NCBI GenBank assembly: GCA_964346765.1
Contig: CAYFWB010000003.1
Location: 62,001-126,000 of the forward strand
DNA from: JBGSPQ01 sp964346765
Lineage (GTDB): Bacteria; Patescibacteriota; Gracilibacteria; UBA1369
DNA length: 64,000 nt
Direction of reading: 5' to 3'
The notes below the pieces were generated by a model, which searched no databases, was not told the origin of the DNA, and saw nothing but the letters and a program-made list of their open reading frames with translations. Shown one piece after another: positions 34,043-42,651 of the stretch. The position numbers and the translations under genes were made by a program. Each line of letters opens with the position of its first letter. Position 1 is the first letter of the stretch.

Positions 34043-35320
34043 CTAAAGTTTTAAATGTTTCTCTTTTAATGTGGATTTTTCCAACAAAAGCGGCAGACCT
34101 CCCTTTTTCAAATATTTCCTGCCCATATCTGCCGGATCTTCTTTATTATCAACTCGTTCATATAAAGCGTCCAAATATTTCTCATCCCCATCACCTCTTT
34201 TTTCAAGACCCTTTCTGGCCAAATCCACTATTTCTTTCACCCATTTATCAACCGATTTTCCAAAAAAATTTATTTCAAACCCTTTTTTAACCGCCTCCAT
34301 TCTAAGCAATCTCAATGTATCCCAACGAAACTGTTTGATAAACATTTCACTTTCATTCAAATTTTCCAATAATCCCAAAACCAACGCCGGCACCACCATC
34401 ATATCATCCCATGGTTGCAATCCGGCCGGCCGAAGCTCGATAGTCCCGTAAACCCTTGGCCGCGCGCAAAACCATACCGAGCCTTCATGAACTTCATAAG
34501 CTTTACAAACTTGATCATCATCCATATCTTCAACAAAATCTTTAAACGGAACATCCGGTGAATAAAATTTTTCGCCGTCACCGGCCATAACACACCTCAT
34601 TTCCCACGTCCTGGCCAGATAATCCTCCAAAGAACTTATCGGTAACAATGGCAATCCCGTCCGATCCACGCCCAATTTATCCCAAATCACTTCTCTATAA
34701 GCTTTAAATTCGTTCGGCCCGTCAAAAATCGGACAATTGGCAAAAAGAACAACAAAAAAACCCGCCATAGCGTTCATAACATTAATTACCGAAACCACTT
34801 CTTCTTCCGCTACGTCCACATGCACTTGATCCGAAGCCGACAAAGAAGCCGGATACACCGGATCTCCGAAATAATCCAACAAAACATCATACCTCTGCTT
34901 TCTGTTCCAATTTTCCCGAAGTGCCCTTGTAACAGGCTGACATCCCAATGCAAGCATCTTAATGGCTTCTTTTTCACAAACAGGCAACAATACGGTCAAC
35001 AGTTCCTTCATTCTTTTTTCCGCTTCTTTAATCGTTCGATGCGGACGCATAATAATTTCAAAAGTACCTTTACCCGCGTCCAACGCCAGCTGATCTTCTC
35101 CATCGCTAAAGGCAACAATAGAATCCTTATAATAACTGTCATAAATAGGTTTATAGCCTCGATAAGACAAATGGGGCCACACCTTGGCCGCGATATCGGC
35201 CATATTGCCTTCCGAATCCACAGCCAAAATCTCTTTTTCTATTCCAACATTCTTTCTATCACCCGGTTTATGCGTAAACTGCTTTCTATATCTTTCACAA
35301 AACGCTTCAAATTTACTCAT
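34043..35320 (-). CDS. GCS2-family glutamate--cysteine ligase-like enzyme
   Basis: The 425-residue protein matches the plant/proteobacterial GCS2 family: VGIEKEILAVD near the N-terminus, LDAGKGTFEIIMRPHRT (family E.x.E region), SASDQVHVDV near 170, FWFCARPRVYG-like VWFCARPRVYGTIELRPAGLQ near 290, and a helical C-terminal part. The enzyme would join glutamate to cysteine or another amine using ATP. No glutathione synthetase is seen in the window. The pairing with the M20 peptidase suggests turnover of a gamma-glutamyl compound. The exact product is unknown. Confidence 0.75.
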   Translation of the reverse strand: MSKFEAFCERYRKQFTHKPGDRKNVGIEKEILAVDSEGNMADIAAKVWPHLSYRGYKPIYDSYYKDSIVAFSDGEDQLALDAGKGTFEIIMRPHRTIKEAEKRMKELLTVLLPVCEKEAIKMLALGCQPVTRALRENWNRKQRYDVLLDYFGDPVYPASLSASDQVHVDVAEEEVVSVINVMNAMAGFFVVLFANCPIFDGPNEFKAYREVIWDKLGVDRTGLPLLPISSLEDYLARTWEMRCVMAGDGEKFYSPDVPFKDFVEDMDDDQVCKAYEVHEGSVWFCARPRVYGTIELRPAGLQPWDDMMVVPALVLGLLENLNESEMFIKQFRWDTLRLLRMEAVKKGFEINFFGKSVDKWVKEIVDLARKGLEKRGDGDEKYLDALYERVDNKEDPADMGRKYLKKGGLPLLLEKSTLKEKHLKL

Positions 35321-35357
35321 GTGCGATATGAGAGGTTTTTTTAATTATACATATTAT

Positions 35358-35384
35358 TTGAAAAAATAAAAGAAGCGATATAAT
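35358..35384 (+). promoter_or_regulatory. Possible promoter for the 35414-36603 gene pair
   Basis: TTGAAA at 35358-35363 and TATAAT at 35379-35384 have a short 15-base spacer; the -10 match is perfect and lies 30 bases before the ATG. Confidence 0.4.
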
Positions 35385-35413
35385 CTGTATTTACAAACAA
35401 TAATCAAAAACCC

Positions 35414-36064
35414 ATGAAAATTATAAACAAACTCTTTCTAATTACCATTGCCAGTATCGGAATATTTCAACTGGCAATGGCGGACGAAATAGCAAATCCT
35501 AATTATCCGTACAACGCTTCCGACGCCGTAACAATGTTCGACCGCTTTTATCAAGACAAATACGACACAATCAACGACGATCTTCACGCCAACACGAACG
35601 CCGCCAAAGAAAATTGGTCGCAAGACGCCATGCTTGCCAAATTCACCATTACCGTCGCCGACGACATAGAAAACGGATATTCCTTTGAATTCACAGACGA
35701 AAATAACCCCGAGAAAATATATGTTGCGACACCCACTATGGATAAAGAAAACACATGGTCACTTCTTGAAAGAGATAATACCGAAAACCTGGACATGCCT
35801 GTTTCCAACGTACACCTTGTACTTAGAAAACTTATTCCCGCCATACAAAAAGACCCACGACTTCTACCCGCTCTGGATAGGAGCATCGGCGAAACAAAAA
35901 ACACCAAGTTATTAATTACGATAAAGAAAAATGACATGGGGGGATCCACCTGGTATATGGATTTCCGGATAACCGGAAAAGATGGTGTTGAGAAAAAATA
36001 TCAAGCCTGGGTCAGTGCCGTAAACGCTACAAAACCCGAATTTAAAGTAATCCGCAAACAATAA
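35414..36064 (+). CDS. Exported protein of unknown function
   Basis: The 216-residue product has a signal peptide (LFLITIASIGIFQLAMA, cut near residue 24). The mature part starts with charged, aromatic-rich helix and then shows alternating strands (AMLAKFTITVADDIENGYSF, LLITIKKNDMGGSTWYMDFR). The family is not recognised. It overlaps the next lipoprotein gene by one base (TAATG), which suggests translational coupling and a shared role at the outer face of the membrane. Confidence 0.6.
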   Translation: MKIINKLFLITIASIGIFQLAMADEIANPNYPYNASDAVTMFDRFYQDKYDTINDDLHANTNAAKENWSQDAMLAKFTITVADDIENGYSFEFTDENNPEKIYVATPTMDKENTWSLLERDNTENLDMPVSNVHLVLRKLIPAIQKDPRLLPALDRSIGETKNTKLLITIKKNDMGGSTWYMDFRITGKDGVEKKYQAWVSAVNATKPEFKVIRKQ

Positions 36065-36603
36065 TGAAAAAACCACTCACCCTTTTGTTTGGCGTTCTTC
36101 TTTTACAAGCATGTTCGGCGAACAATCAAATAAATAACCCTTTAGCCGAAAAAGAAACTGATCAAATACCGGAAATCTGCCAAACTTTCCCTCCGGAACA
36201 AATAAAAAACATTTTGAACACGGACAATTACAGCGAAAATCCCGTTGAACAAATATCCAAAGGAGCGCAGGGTTGTAAATACATCGCCCTAAGCGACGCA
36301 TCTGATAAATCCAAAACCTTCAATTTTATTTTACGGAACGCCAAAACACCGGAACAAACCGAAAGTGAATTTTATAGAGCCGTAAATGTCTGGCAAAACA
36401 GCAATCTTGATAACAGGGAATACAAGTACATTGAAAACCTGGGGGACGACTCTTTCTATTCATATAACGAAAAAGCCCCACAGTTAATCACATATAAAAA
36501 CAGTAACTTATTTATAGTAACGCTGGGCAATCTTGACGTGGACAAAAACGACGCGTTACAAAAAGCCAAAATCGCCACTTCCGTGTTGCTCCAAAATCTA
36601 TAA
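36064..36603 (+). CDS. Lipoprotein (DUF3558-like)
   Basis: The 179-residue product has a clear lipobox (LLLQAC, lipid Cys at 17). The mature part begins IPEICQTFPPEQIKNILNTD, then GCKYIALSD, and ends with LFIVTLGNLDVDKNDALQKA. The pairing of an early Cys with GCKY resembles DUF3558-like lipoproteins, but this is a weak match. It may act with the exported protein encoded immediately upstream. Confidence 0.55.
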   Translation: MKKPLTLLFGVLLLQACSANNQINNPLAEKETDQIPEICQTFPPEQIKNILNTDNYSENPVEQISKGAQGCKYIALSDASDKSKTFNFILRNAKTPEQTESEFYRAVNVWQNSNLDNREYKYIENLGDDSFYSYNEKAPQLITYKNSNLFIVTLGNLDVDKNDALQKAKIATSVLLQNL

Positions 36604-36641
36604 GCTTCAAGTCTTATAATTTAAAATTGCGAGCTCGGCTT

Positions 36642-37334
36642 TTAACCGAAATTTTCGTGAAAAATATTATCAGTGGGCACGCCTTTTTCTTCCAGATGAG
36701 TGCAAACATCTTTTAAAACAACTCCGCTTCCACAGACATAGTACTGGGCATCCGGATCTGGATTCTGCAAATGCTCGGTCACCCGCCCCTTCGCGCCTTC
36801 CCATCCTTCATCCGGCCTCGACAACGTAAAAATCGGATTAAAATTCGCAAGTTTTTCTTTCAATTTATTAATTCGATCCACATAAAACAAATCCTTTTCA
36901 TACCTGACCCCAAAAATCAAAGTCACCTCTTTATCAAAACCCTCCGAAAAACTTTCCAACATGCAAAGTAGCGGAACCAATCCGGTACCCGTACCAATAA
37001 AAACCAGCTTATCCGTCAAATTCCCGGGCAACATAAAACACCCCGCAGGATACAGAACTTCCAATACATTCCCGGCCTTACAATCAAAAAACCAACCGGA
37101 ACCGCGCCCACCTTCAACCAGTTTAATACACAGTTGCAAATTTTTTTTATCGGGAGTATACAAAACCGAATAAGACCTCATACAAACACCCTCTTTACCA
37201 TCATCAATTTTAACAGTCATAAATTGACCGGGCTGATGCTCAGCATCTTCAGGTTTCTCAATATCAAACTCTTTTACGTTATTCGTCAAATATCTAACCG
37301 CTAGCAATTTAAGATTAAATTTTTGTGGAGGCAT
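36642..37334 (-). CDS. Ferredoxin-NADP-reductase-like flavoprotein
   Basis: The 230-residue protein has the FNR fold. QPGQFMTVKI and MRSYSVLY bind FAD, YPAGCFML (in place of GPxG) contacts the flavin, FIGTGTGLVPLLCML binds the NAD(P) pyrophosphate, and YYVCGSGVVLKDV with HENFG closes the site. There is no 2Fe-2S or haem domain. It would pass electrons between NAD(P)H and a partner such as ferredoxin or rubredoxin; the partner is unknown. It is 10 bases downstream of efp and probably read through from it. Confidence 0.8.
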   Translation of the reverse strand: MPPQKFNLKLLAVRYLTNNVKEFDIEKPEDAEHQPGQFMTVKIDDGKEGVCMRSYSVLYTPDKKNLQLCIKLVEGGRGSGWFFDCKAGNVLEVLYPAGCFMLPGNLTDKLVFIGTGTGLVPLLCMLESFSEGFDKEVTLIFGVRYEKDLFYVDRINKLKEKLANFNPIFTLSRPDEGWEGAKGRVTEHLQNPDPDAQYYVCGSGVVLKDVCTHLEEKGVPTDNIFHENFG

Positions 37335-37344
37335 AACAAATTCA

Positions 37345-37905
37345 TTATTGATTTACTCTTTCAACATATTCACCTGTATCGGTATTAACTTTTATTTTAT
37401 CGCCTTCCTTGATAAACAAAGGAACACTGACTTTAGCTCCTGTTTCAATAGTAACCTGCTTAGTTCCACCGGTTGCCGTATCACCCTTGTTCCCCGGAGG
37501 AGCTTCCGTGACTACAAAATCCATTTTCGGAGGCAACTGCAGACCCACCGGCTGATCATCAACAAAAATCACCGTCACGTCACCGCCTTCCATCATATAA
37601 TCTCCAAGCTGACCCACCATGTCAGCCGGAATTTCAAACTGCTCATAACTAGTATTATCCATAAAATTGTAACTGCTTCCATCATTATACATATACTGAC
37701 ATTTTCTATATGCCATATTGGCTTCTTCAATCTGCTCACCCGACCTGAAAGAGACCTCAATAATTTTTAAAGTTTTTACATTCTTTAATTTAGCTCTTGT
37801 AAAAGCCGCGCCTTTACCCGGATTAACAAACTGATAACCGGTAATAACATACGTTTCACCATTATATTTAATGGCAAGACCTTTTCTGAAATCGGAAGTT
37901 TGCAT
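37345..37905 (-). CDS. efp: Translation elongation factor P
   Basis: The 186-residue protein has all three EF-P domains. The domain I loop reads FVNPGKGAAFTRAKLK, with Lys31 at the place of the E. coli modified Lys34. MYNDGSSYNFMDNTSYEQFE and ITTQP-like PPKMDFVVTEAPPGNKGDTA follow in the second and third domains, and it ends VNTDTGEYVERVN. EF-P helps the ribosome past proline runs, which fits the proline-containing surface proteins here. It lies 24 bases after an EpmA-like gene, so Lys31 may be modified. Confidence 0.95.
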   Translation of the reverse strand: MQTSDFRKGLAIKYNGETYVITGYQFVNPGKGAAFTRAKLKNVKTLKIIEVSFRSGEQIEEANMAYRKCQYMYNDGSSYNFMDNTSYEQFEIPADMVGQLGDYMMEGGDVTVIFVDDQPVGLQLPPKMDFVVTEAPPGNKGDTATGGTKQVTIETGAKVSVPLFIKEGDKIKVNTDTGEYVERVNQ

Positions 37906-37929
37906 AATAAATGAATAAATAATAATTAT

Positions 37930-39300
37930 TTAAAGATCTCTGAAAGGGAAAAACATCATATCTCTAATATCGTGAGTATCCGTAATAAGCATTGCCAGCC
38001 TGTCCACGCCAAGCGCGTTCCCTCCAGCGGGCGGCATACCCAATTCTAAAGCACCTATAAAGCTTTGGTCAACACTGTAGTCGTCCTTCCCCATTTCTAA
38101 CCGTTGTCGCCGCTCATCCTCAAGTCTCGACTTTTGCTCAACCGGATCATTCAGTTCAGTAAAAGCGTTACAAAGCTCCACCCCCGCGATATAAACCTCA
38201 AACCTTTCCGCGTAAGCCGGGTCGCTTTCACATTTTTTAGACAAAGCCGCCATACTCGCCGGATATTCATAAACAATCACAGGCTTATCAAAACCCAACT
38301 TCGGCTCGATCTCATTCATAAACACACAAAAAAACAGATCATCATATGAAATATTTTCATCAACCTGATAACCTTTTTGTTTAACAGCTTTTCTGAATTT
38401 TTCCGGATCCTCAAAAACTTTACTATCGATTTTTGCGTACCTTTTAAATAAATCTTTAACCTTAATTCTCGGCCATGGAGTTGAAACATCAATTATCGAA
38501 CCCTTGTATAAAATTGTTGGTTTATCCAGTATATCCACCGCCGTATATTCAACAAGTTCCTCTGTGTCTTTCATAATATCCTCATAACTCACGTAAGATC
38601 TGTACCATTCAAGTAGTGTAAACTCCGGATTATGAAGCTCGCTATCGGTTTCCTTATTTCTGAAACTTTTACAAATCTGAAAAATTTTCTCTTCACCGCT
38701 GACTAAAATTTTTTTCATCGCATACTCGGGCGAACTAATCAAATATTGATCGGTTTGACTACCCGACTGATCAAAAAACGTAGTCTTAAAGGGATCCAAG
38801 TATGGCTCCATACCTGGAAGTTTTACCATCTGCGGAGTTTCAACTTCCAAAAAACTTCTATCCCTAAAAAAATTTCTTATACATTCGACCACCCGTGATT
38901 TCATTCTGATTTTTTCTGCCAAGTTAAGATCAACTATCATTTTTCTATAATTCGAATCCTCTTTTCTTATAAAAAAATCTGCCGCACACGGCACCAGCAC
39001 CCTCACACTAACAGCCCTTAAAGGTGCGAAGCATCCTTTAAGATCATTTTCAACATCACCAAAACTCTCACCCACCTCAACCTCTACAATATCACCAAGA
39101 TTAACTTCTCCATCATACAAAAAATCCACTCGCCCGCTCATATCCTGCAACACAAATCCACCATCAATAATCCCAATCACCCTTCCCGCCACAAGCGCTT
39201 TTTTTAACTTATGCACATTCTTAAAATCAACCTTTTTAAGCTCATCTATAAGGAAATTTCGATTAGTCATTGCTGGATATTTTTTCTTCTGATCCGCCAC
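37930..39300 (-). CDS. Class II lysyl-tRNA synthetase homologue, EpmA/GenX-like core with N-terminal OB-like domain
   Basis: The 456-residue protein has an OB-like part (residues about 25-125: VAGRVIGIIDGGFVLQDMSG), then a class II catalytic domain. Motif 2 (KIFQICKSFRNKE, HNPEFTLLEWYR) and EPYLDPFKTTF resemble E. coli EpmA more than LysS. In motif 3, GNALGVDRLAM has Ala429 where EpmA has Ala298 and LysRS has Gly. The adjacency to efp favours EF-P lysylation; the OB domain favours tRNA charging. The IRDMMFFPF end is LysRS-like. Bases 39017-39042 insert a palindrome (DLKGCFAPLRAVS) in the OB part. Confidence 0.75.
   Translation of the reverse strand: MADQKKKYPAMTNRNFLIDELKKVDFKNVHKLKKALVAGRVIGIIDGGFVLQDMSGRVDFLYDGEVNLGDIVEVEVGESFGDVENDLKGCFAPLRAVSVRVLVPCAADFFIRKEDSNYRKMIVDLNLAEKIRMKSRVVECIRNFFRDRSFLEVETPQMVKLPGMEPYLDPFKTTFFDQSGSQTDQYLISSPEYAMKKILVSGEEKIFQICKSFRNKETDSELHNPEFTLLEWYRSYVSYEDIMKDTEELVEYTAVDILDKPTILYKGSIIDVSTPWPRIKVKDLFKRYAKIDSKVFEDPEKFRKAVKQKGYQVDENISYDDLFFCVFMNEIEPKLGFDKPVIVYEYPASMAALSKKCESDPAYAERFEVYIAGVELCNAFTELNDPVEQKSRLEDERRQRLEMGKDDYSVDQSFIGALELGMPPAGGNALGVDRLAMLITDTHDIRDMMFFPFRDL
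39017..39042. repeat. CTTAAAGG/CCTTTAAG palindrome inside the synthetase gene
   Basis: CTTAAAGG (39017-39024) and CCTTTAAG (39035-39042) flank TGCGAAGCAT. The core differs by only a few bases from the palindrome at 22401-22425 in the ligase gene (CGCGAAGCT centre). It is in frame and encodes an extra segment within the OB-like domain. Confidence 0.7.
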
Positions 39301-39382
39301 TTTTAAACAATTTTATAAACTTTTCAACACTTCATCACCCACTTATCAACACATCACAAAATCATTGTTAAATAGTCTCAAG

Positions 39383-42300
39383 TCATTTTAATTTCTTTTT
39401 CTTCTTAATCGAGCCCGAAAGCCTCTTCACACTTTCACGCAAAGCGTCAAACCAGTGTATCCCCAAATCCTCTATTTTAACACGTAAACGCGAGCCGCTA
39501 ATATACCACTTAGAATTATATTCAAGCAGATTCGCAATATTTTCCGGCTTAACCAAACCCGACAAATGTAAAACAATTTCCTTACCAGAATTCATTCCCG
39601 CACTTTCCGCTTTAACACTTACAAGCTTGGCCTTTTTGGCAAGAATCTTCAATTCCAACATCCTAAACAGATTCAAAACCTCCTTTGGCAAGCGACCATG
39701 ATCTTCAACCAATTCATCACGAATATCCGTTAAATAATCCATCGTATCAGCCGCCGACATTTTCTGATAAGCGTTAATTTTTTCTTTCGAATTAACTATA
39801 TAAGTATCCGGAATATACGCGGTCAAAGGCAATTCAATCGAAATATCTTCAGGCTCTTCCTCCCTTGTAACCTTACCAACCTTAAGATCATCAACCGCTT
39901 TATTCAACATCCTAATAAAATGCGACACACCCACCACGTTAATAGCCCCATGTTGCTTAGCTCCCAGCACATCACCAGCACCTCTGATCTCAAGATCTTT
40001 CATAGCGATCTGAAAACCACTACCAAGTTCCGAGGCCTCCACGATAGCCCTCAACCTCTTCTTCGCATCAAGCTTTAACCTCTGTCCACGATATAAAAAG
40101 TAAGCATAAGCCTGCGTCTTACTTCTTCCAACGCGCCCCCTCAACTGATAAAGCTGGGCCAAACCAAGCCTTTCGGCATTATTAACGATCAAAGTATTGG
40201 CATTGGAAAGATCAATCCCATTTTCAATAATAGTGGAGCTTATTAGTACATCAAATTTATGGTCTTTAAAAGCCAAAATCCTTTCCTCCAAATCACTGCT
40301 CCCAAGTTTACCGTGCGCTACTCCAAAGCGCGCTTCCGGCACCATACTTCTTAATTTGTCTGCCATACCGTCAATCGTCTGCACCCTGTTATGCAAAAAA
40401 TAAACCTGCCCGCCGCGACTGATCTCCCTCAAAATCGCCTCACGAATAAGGCCTTGTGAATACCTTCTCACTTCGGTTATAATCGGCAACCGTCCGGGCG
40501 GCGGCGTTGTTATCGTGGAAATATCCCTCAGTTTATTCAAAGCAATATTTAAAGTTCTTGGAATTGGCGTTGCTGTTAAAGTTAAAACATGAACCTCCGT
40601 TTTCATCTTTTTAAAAGTTTCTTTTTGTTTAACCCCAAATCTCTGCTCTTCATCAACAATAACCAATCCCAAATCCTTAAACTTAACATCGGGCTGTAAT
40701 AATCTATGCGTTCCGATAATAATATCTATTTCCCCTCTGGCCAGTTTTTTCAAAATCGCTTTCTGTTCTTTCGGATTTCTAAATCGACTTAATAGCTCTA
40801 TGCGCACATCAAACTGTTCCATTCTTTTCATAAAAGACCTATAATGCTGATCTGCCAAAATTGTTATAGGCGCTATAAAAGCTACCTGTTTTTTATTCTT
40901 TACAACAGAAAAAGCCGCTCGCATCGCCACCTCTGTTTTTCCAAAACCAACATCACCGCAAACCAGTCTGTCCATCGGTTTTGTTTGTTTTAAATCTTCT
41001 CTTACGTCATTAATTGACTTTAACTGACCGGGCGTTTCCTCATACGGAAAAGCCTCGTCAAACATTCTGATCATTTTCAGATCTTCTTTACATTTAAAAC
41101 CTTTAGCCGTCCTTCTTTCCGCGTAAAGTTTCAATAACTCTTTAGCAATAATTTCCGTTTCTTTCTGCACTTTTCTAATAATTGTATTCCATTCCGCCGA
41201 CCCTAACCTTGTAAGTCTTGGAGACTGTTCGTCCGCGCCAATATACTTATTAACCTTATCCGCCTGATCAATCGGCACAAAGAGCTTATCGTTTTCAGCA
41301 TAACCTATTTTCAAATACTCTCTCGTAACCTCATCAACCGTCCTTTTTTCCAGACCCAAAAAACGTCCGATTCCATGGTTTGCGTGAACCACGTAATCAT
41401 TTAGCTTCAAACTTGTTAAAAAATCCAAATAAATCTTTTCTGAAAAATGTTTCTTTTTATCTTCTTTAATCGATGAAATCTCTTTATCAGAAACCACCAT
41501 TAATTTAATTCCAGGATTCTGAAAAGCGTAAGGAGCTACATCCTCTTTGTCGATCGTTTTAATATAAACCCCGGACACCGTTCCCGCGTGCTTCAAATCC
41601 TCACTATATTCAAAATTATTTTCACTTAGGATCGACGTGATTTCTTGCTTATCTTTAGTAAAAACAATTACCCTCCACTGATTTCTTTTTTTATCCCTTA
41701 AATCATTAACCAAGTCATAAACCCCTCTGTATTTCAAAACCGAAATATAATGTAAATGTTGATGATTTTCGTCGTCTTCATTAAATGAGACAAAAGCCAA
41801 TGAATAAATTTTTCCATAAGCCTCATCAAACATTTCATTCCAAGGCTCAAAATAGTCATCATTCAAATCCAGCTCATCTTCCACAACCATAAAATTACCC
41901 GTAAAATAATCGGACAACTTTTTATTGGCGATCTTAAAATTTGAAGGAACAATCTCAACATCTTCGACTTCTCCCAGCTCTTCTTTAGTTACGGCATCAA
42001 TAAGCTTAATTGTTTCAATTTGATCAAATCCGACATCAATCTTAACCGGATAATCATAAGAAACCGGAAAAATCGTTAAAACCTCACCGCTTTTATAATA
42101 AGTTCCCTTTTTTACACAGGGATCTTCGGAAACCTCATAACCTATATCAATCAAATCCTCAAAAAGCTTTGTAACGTTTACTTTATTACCTTTCTCCAGT
42201 ATGAAAGTATTTTTATTAATCTCGGTGCAATCCGGGAAAAAACCCATTAAATCAGAATAAGGAGCCACGATTATCTTTCTGTCCTGTTTTTCCATGGCTT

Positions 42301-42631
42301 TAACAAGCTCAATGGCGTTAAGCTTATTAAAATTCTCTGTTTCTCTTATTTTATCGGGAGTCGCCTCTGAAAAATTATAAGGTACTACATCAATATCACC
42401 CCAAAAACGCAAAGACCTTATAACATGATCTTGTTCAACAACATCGTTCACAACCCAAAGCACAGTCTTAATATCTGTTTTTTCCCGGATCACATCACTA
42501 AACATGAAACCTTTCGCAGAAAAATTACCGGCACCGGAAATACTGATATTTTTCTTCTTTTCTAACAAATCCAAAACGCGATCATTTTGAACTGTAGAAA
42601 AATCTTTAATAAGATTTCTAACTGTTTTCAC
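39383..42631 (-). CDS. mfd: Transcription-repair coupling factor
   Basis: The 1082-residue protein displaces stalled RNA polymerase and recruits UvrA. The N-terminal part is the UvrB-homology module. A CarD-like polymerase-interaction domain follows (LKLNDYVVHANHGIGRFLGL, near residue 410). The translocase has Walker A GDVGFGKTEVAMRAA, the DEEQ box VIVDEEQRFGVKQ, TLTATPIPRTL (motif III) and motif VI GLAQLYQLRGRVGRS. The TRG and C-terminal regulatory domain end it. Length is near normal. It follows dnaN by 20 bases and shares its direction. Confidence 0.95.
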   Translation of the reverse strand: MKTVRNLIKDFSTVQNDRVLDLLEKKKNISISGAGNFSAKGFMFSDVIREKTDIKTVLWVVNDVVEQDHVIRSLRFWGDIDVVPYNFSEATPDKIRETENFNKLNAIELVKAMEKQDRKIIVAPYSDLMGFFPDCTEINKNTFILEKGNKVNVTKLFEDLIDIGYEVSEDPCVKKGTYYKSGEVLTIFPVSYDYPVKIDVGFDQIETIKLIDAVTKEELGEVEDVEIVPSNFKIANKKLSDYFTGNFMVVEDELDLNDDYFEPWNEMFDEAYGKIYSLAFVSFNEDDENHQHLHYISVLKYRGVYDLVNDLRDKKRNQWRVIVFTKDKQEITSILSENNFEYSEDLKHAGTVSGVYIKTIDKEDVAPYAFQNPGIKLMVVSDKEISSIKEDKKKHFSEKIYLDFLTSLKLNDYVVHANHGIGRFLGLEKRTVDEVTREYLKIGYAENDKLFVPIDQADKVNKYIGADEQSPRLTRLGSAEWNTIIRKVQKETEIIAKELLKLYAERRTAKGFKCKEDLKMIRMFDEAFPYEETPGQLKSINDVREDLKQTKPMDRLVCGDVGFGKTEVAMRAAFSVVKNKKQVAFIAPITILADQHYRSFMKRMEQFDVRIELLSRFRNPKEQKAILKKLARGEIDIIIGTHRLLQPDVKFKDLGLVIVDEEQRFGVKQKETFKKMKTEVHVLTLTATPIPRTLNIALNKLRDISTITTPPPGRLPIITEVRRYSQGLIREAILREISRGGQVYFLHNRVQTIDGMADKLRSMVPEARFGVAHGKLGSSDLEERILAFKDHKFDVLISSTIIENGIDLSNANTLIVNNAERLGLAQLYQLRGRVGRSKTQAYAYFLYRGQRLKLDAKKRLRAIVEASELGSGFQIAMKDLEIRGAGDVLGAKQHGAINVVGVSHFIRMLNKAVDDLKVGKVTREEEPEDISIELPLTAYIPDTYIVNSKEKINAYQKMSAADTMDYLTDIRDELVEDHGRLPKEVLNLFRMLELKILAKKAKLVSVKAESAGMNSGKEIVLHLSGLVKPENIANLLEYNSKWYISGSRLRVKIEDLGIHWFDALRESVKRLSGSIKKKKKLK

Positions 42632-42651
42632 TTTTATTCAGGCCTTTTTTA

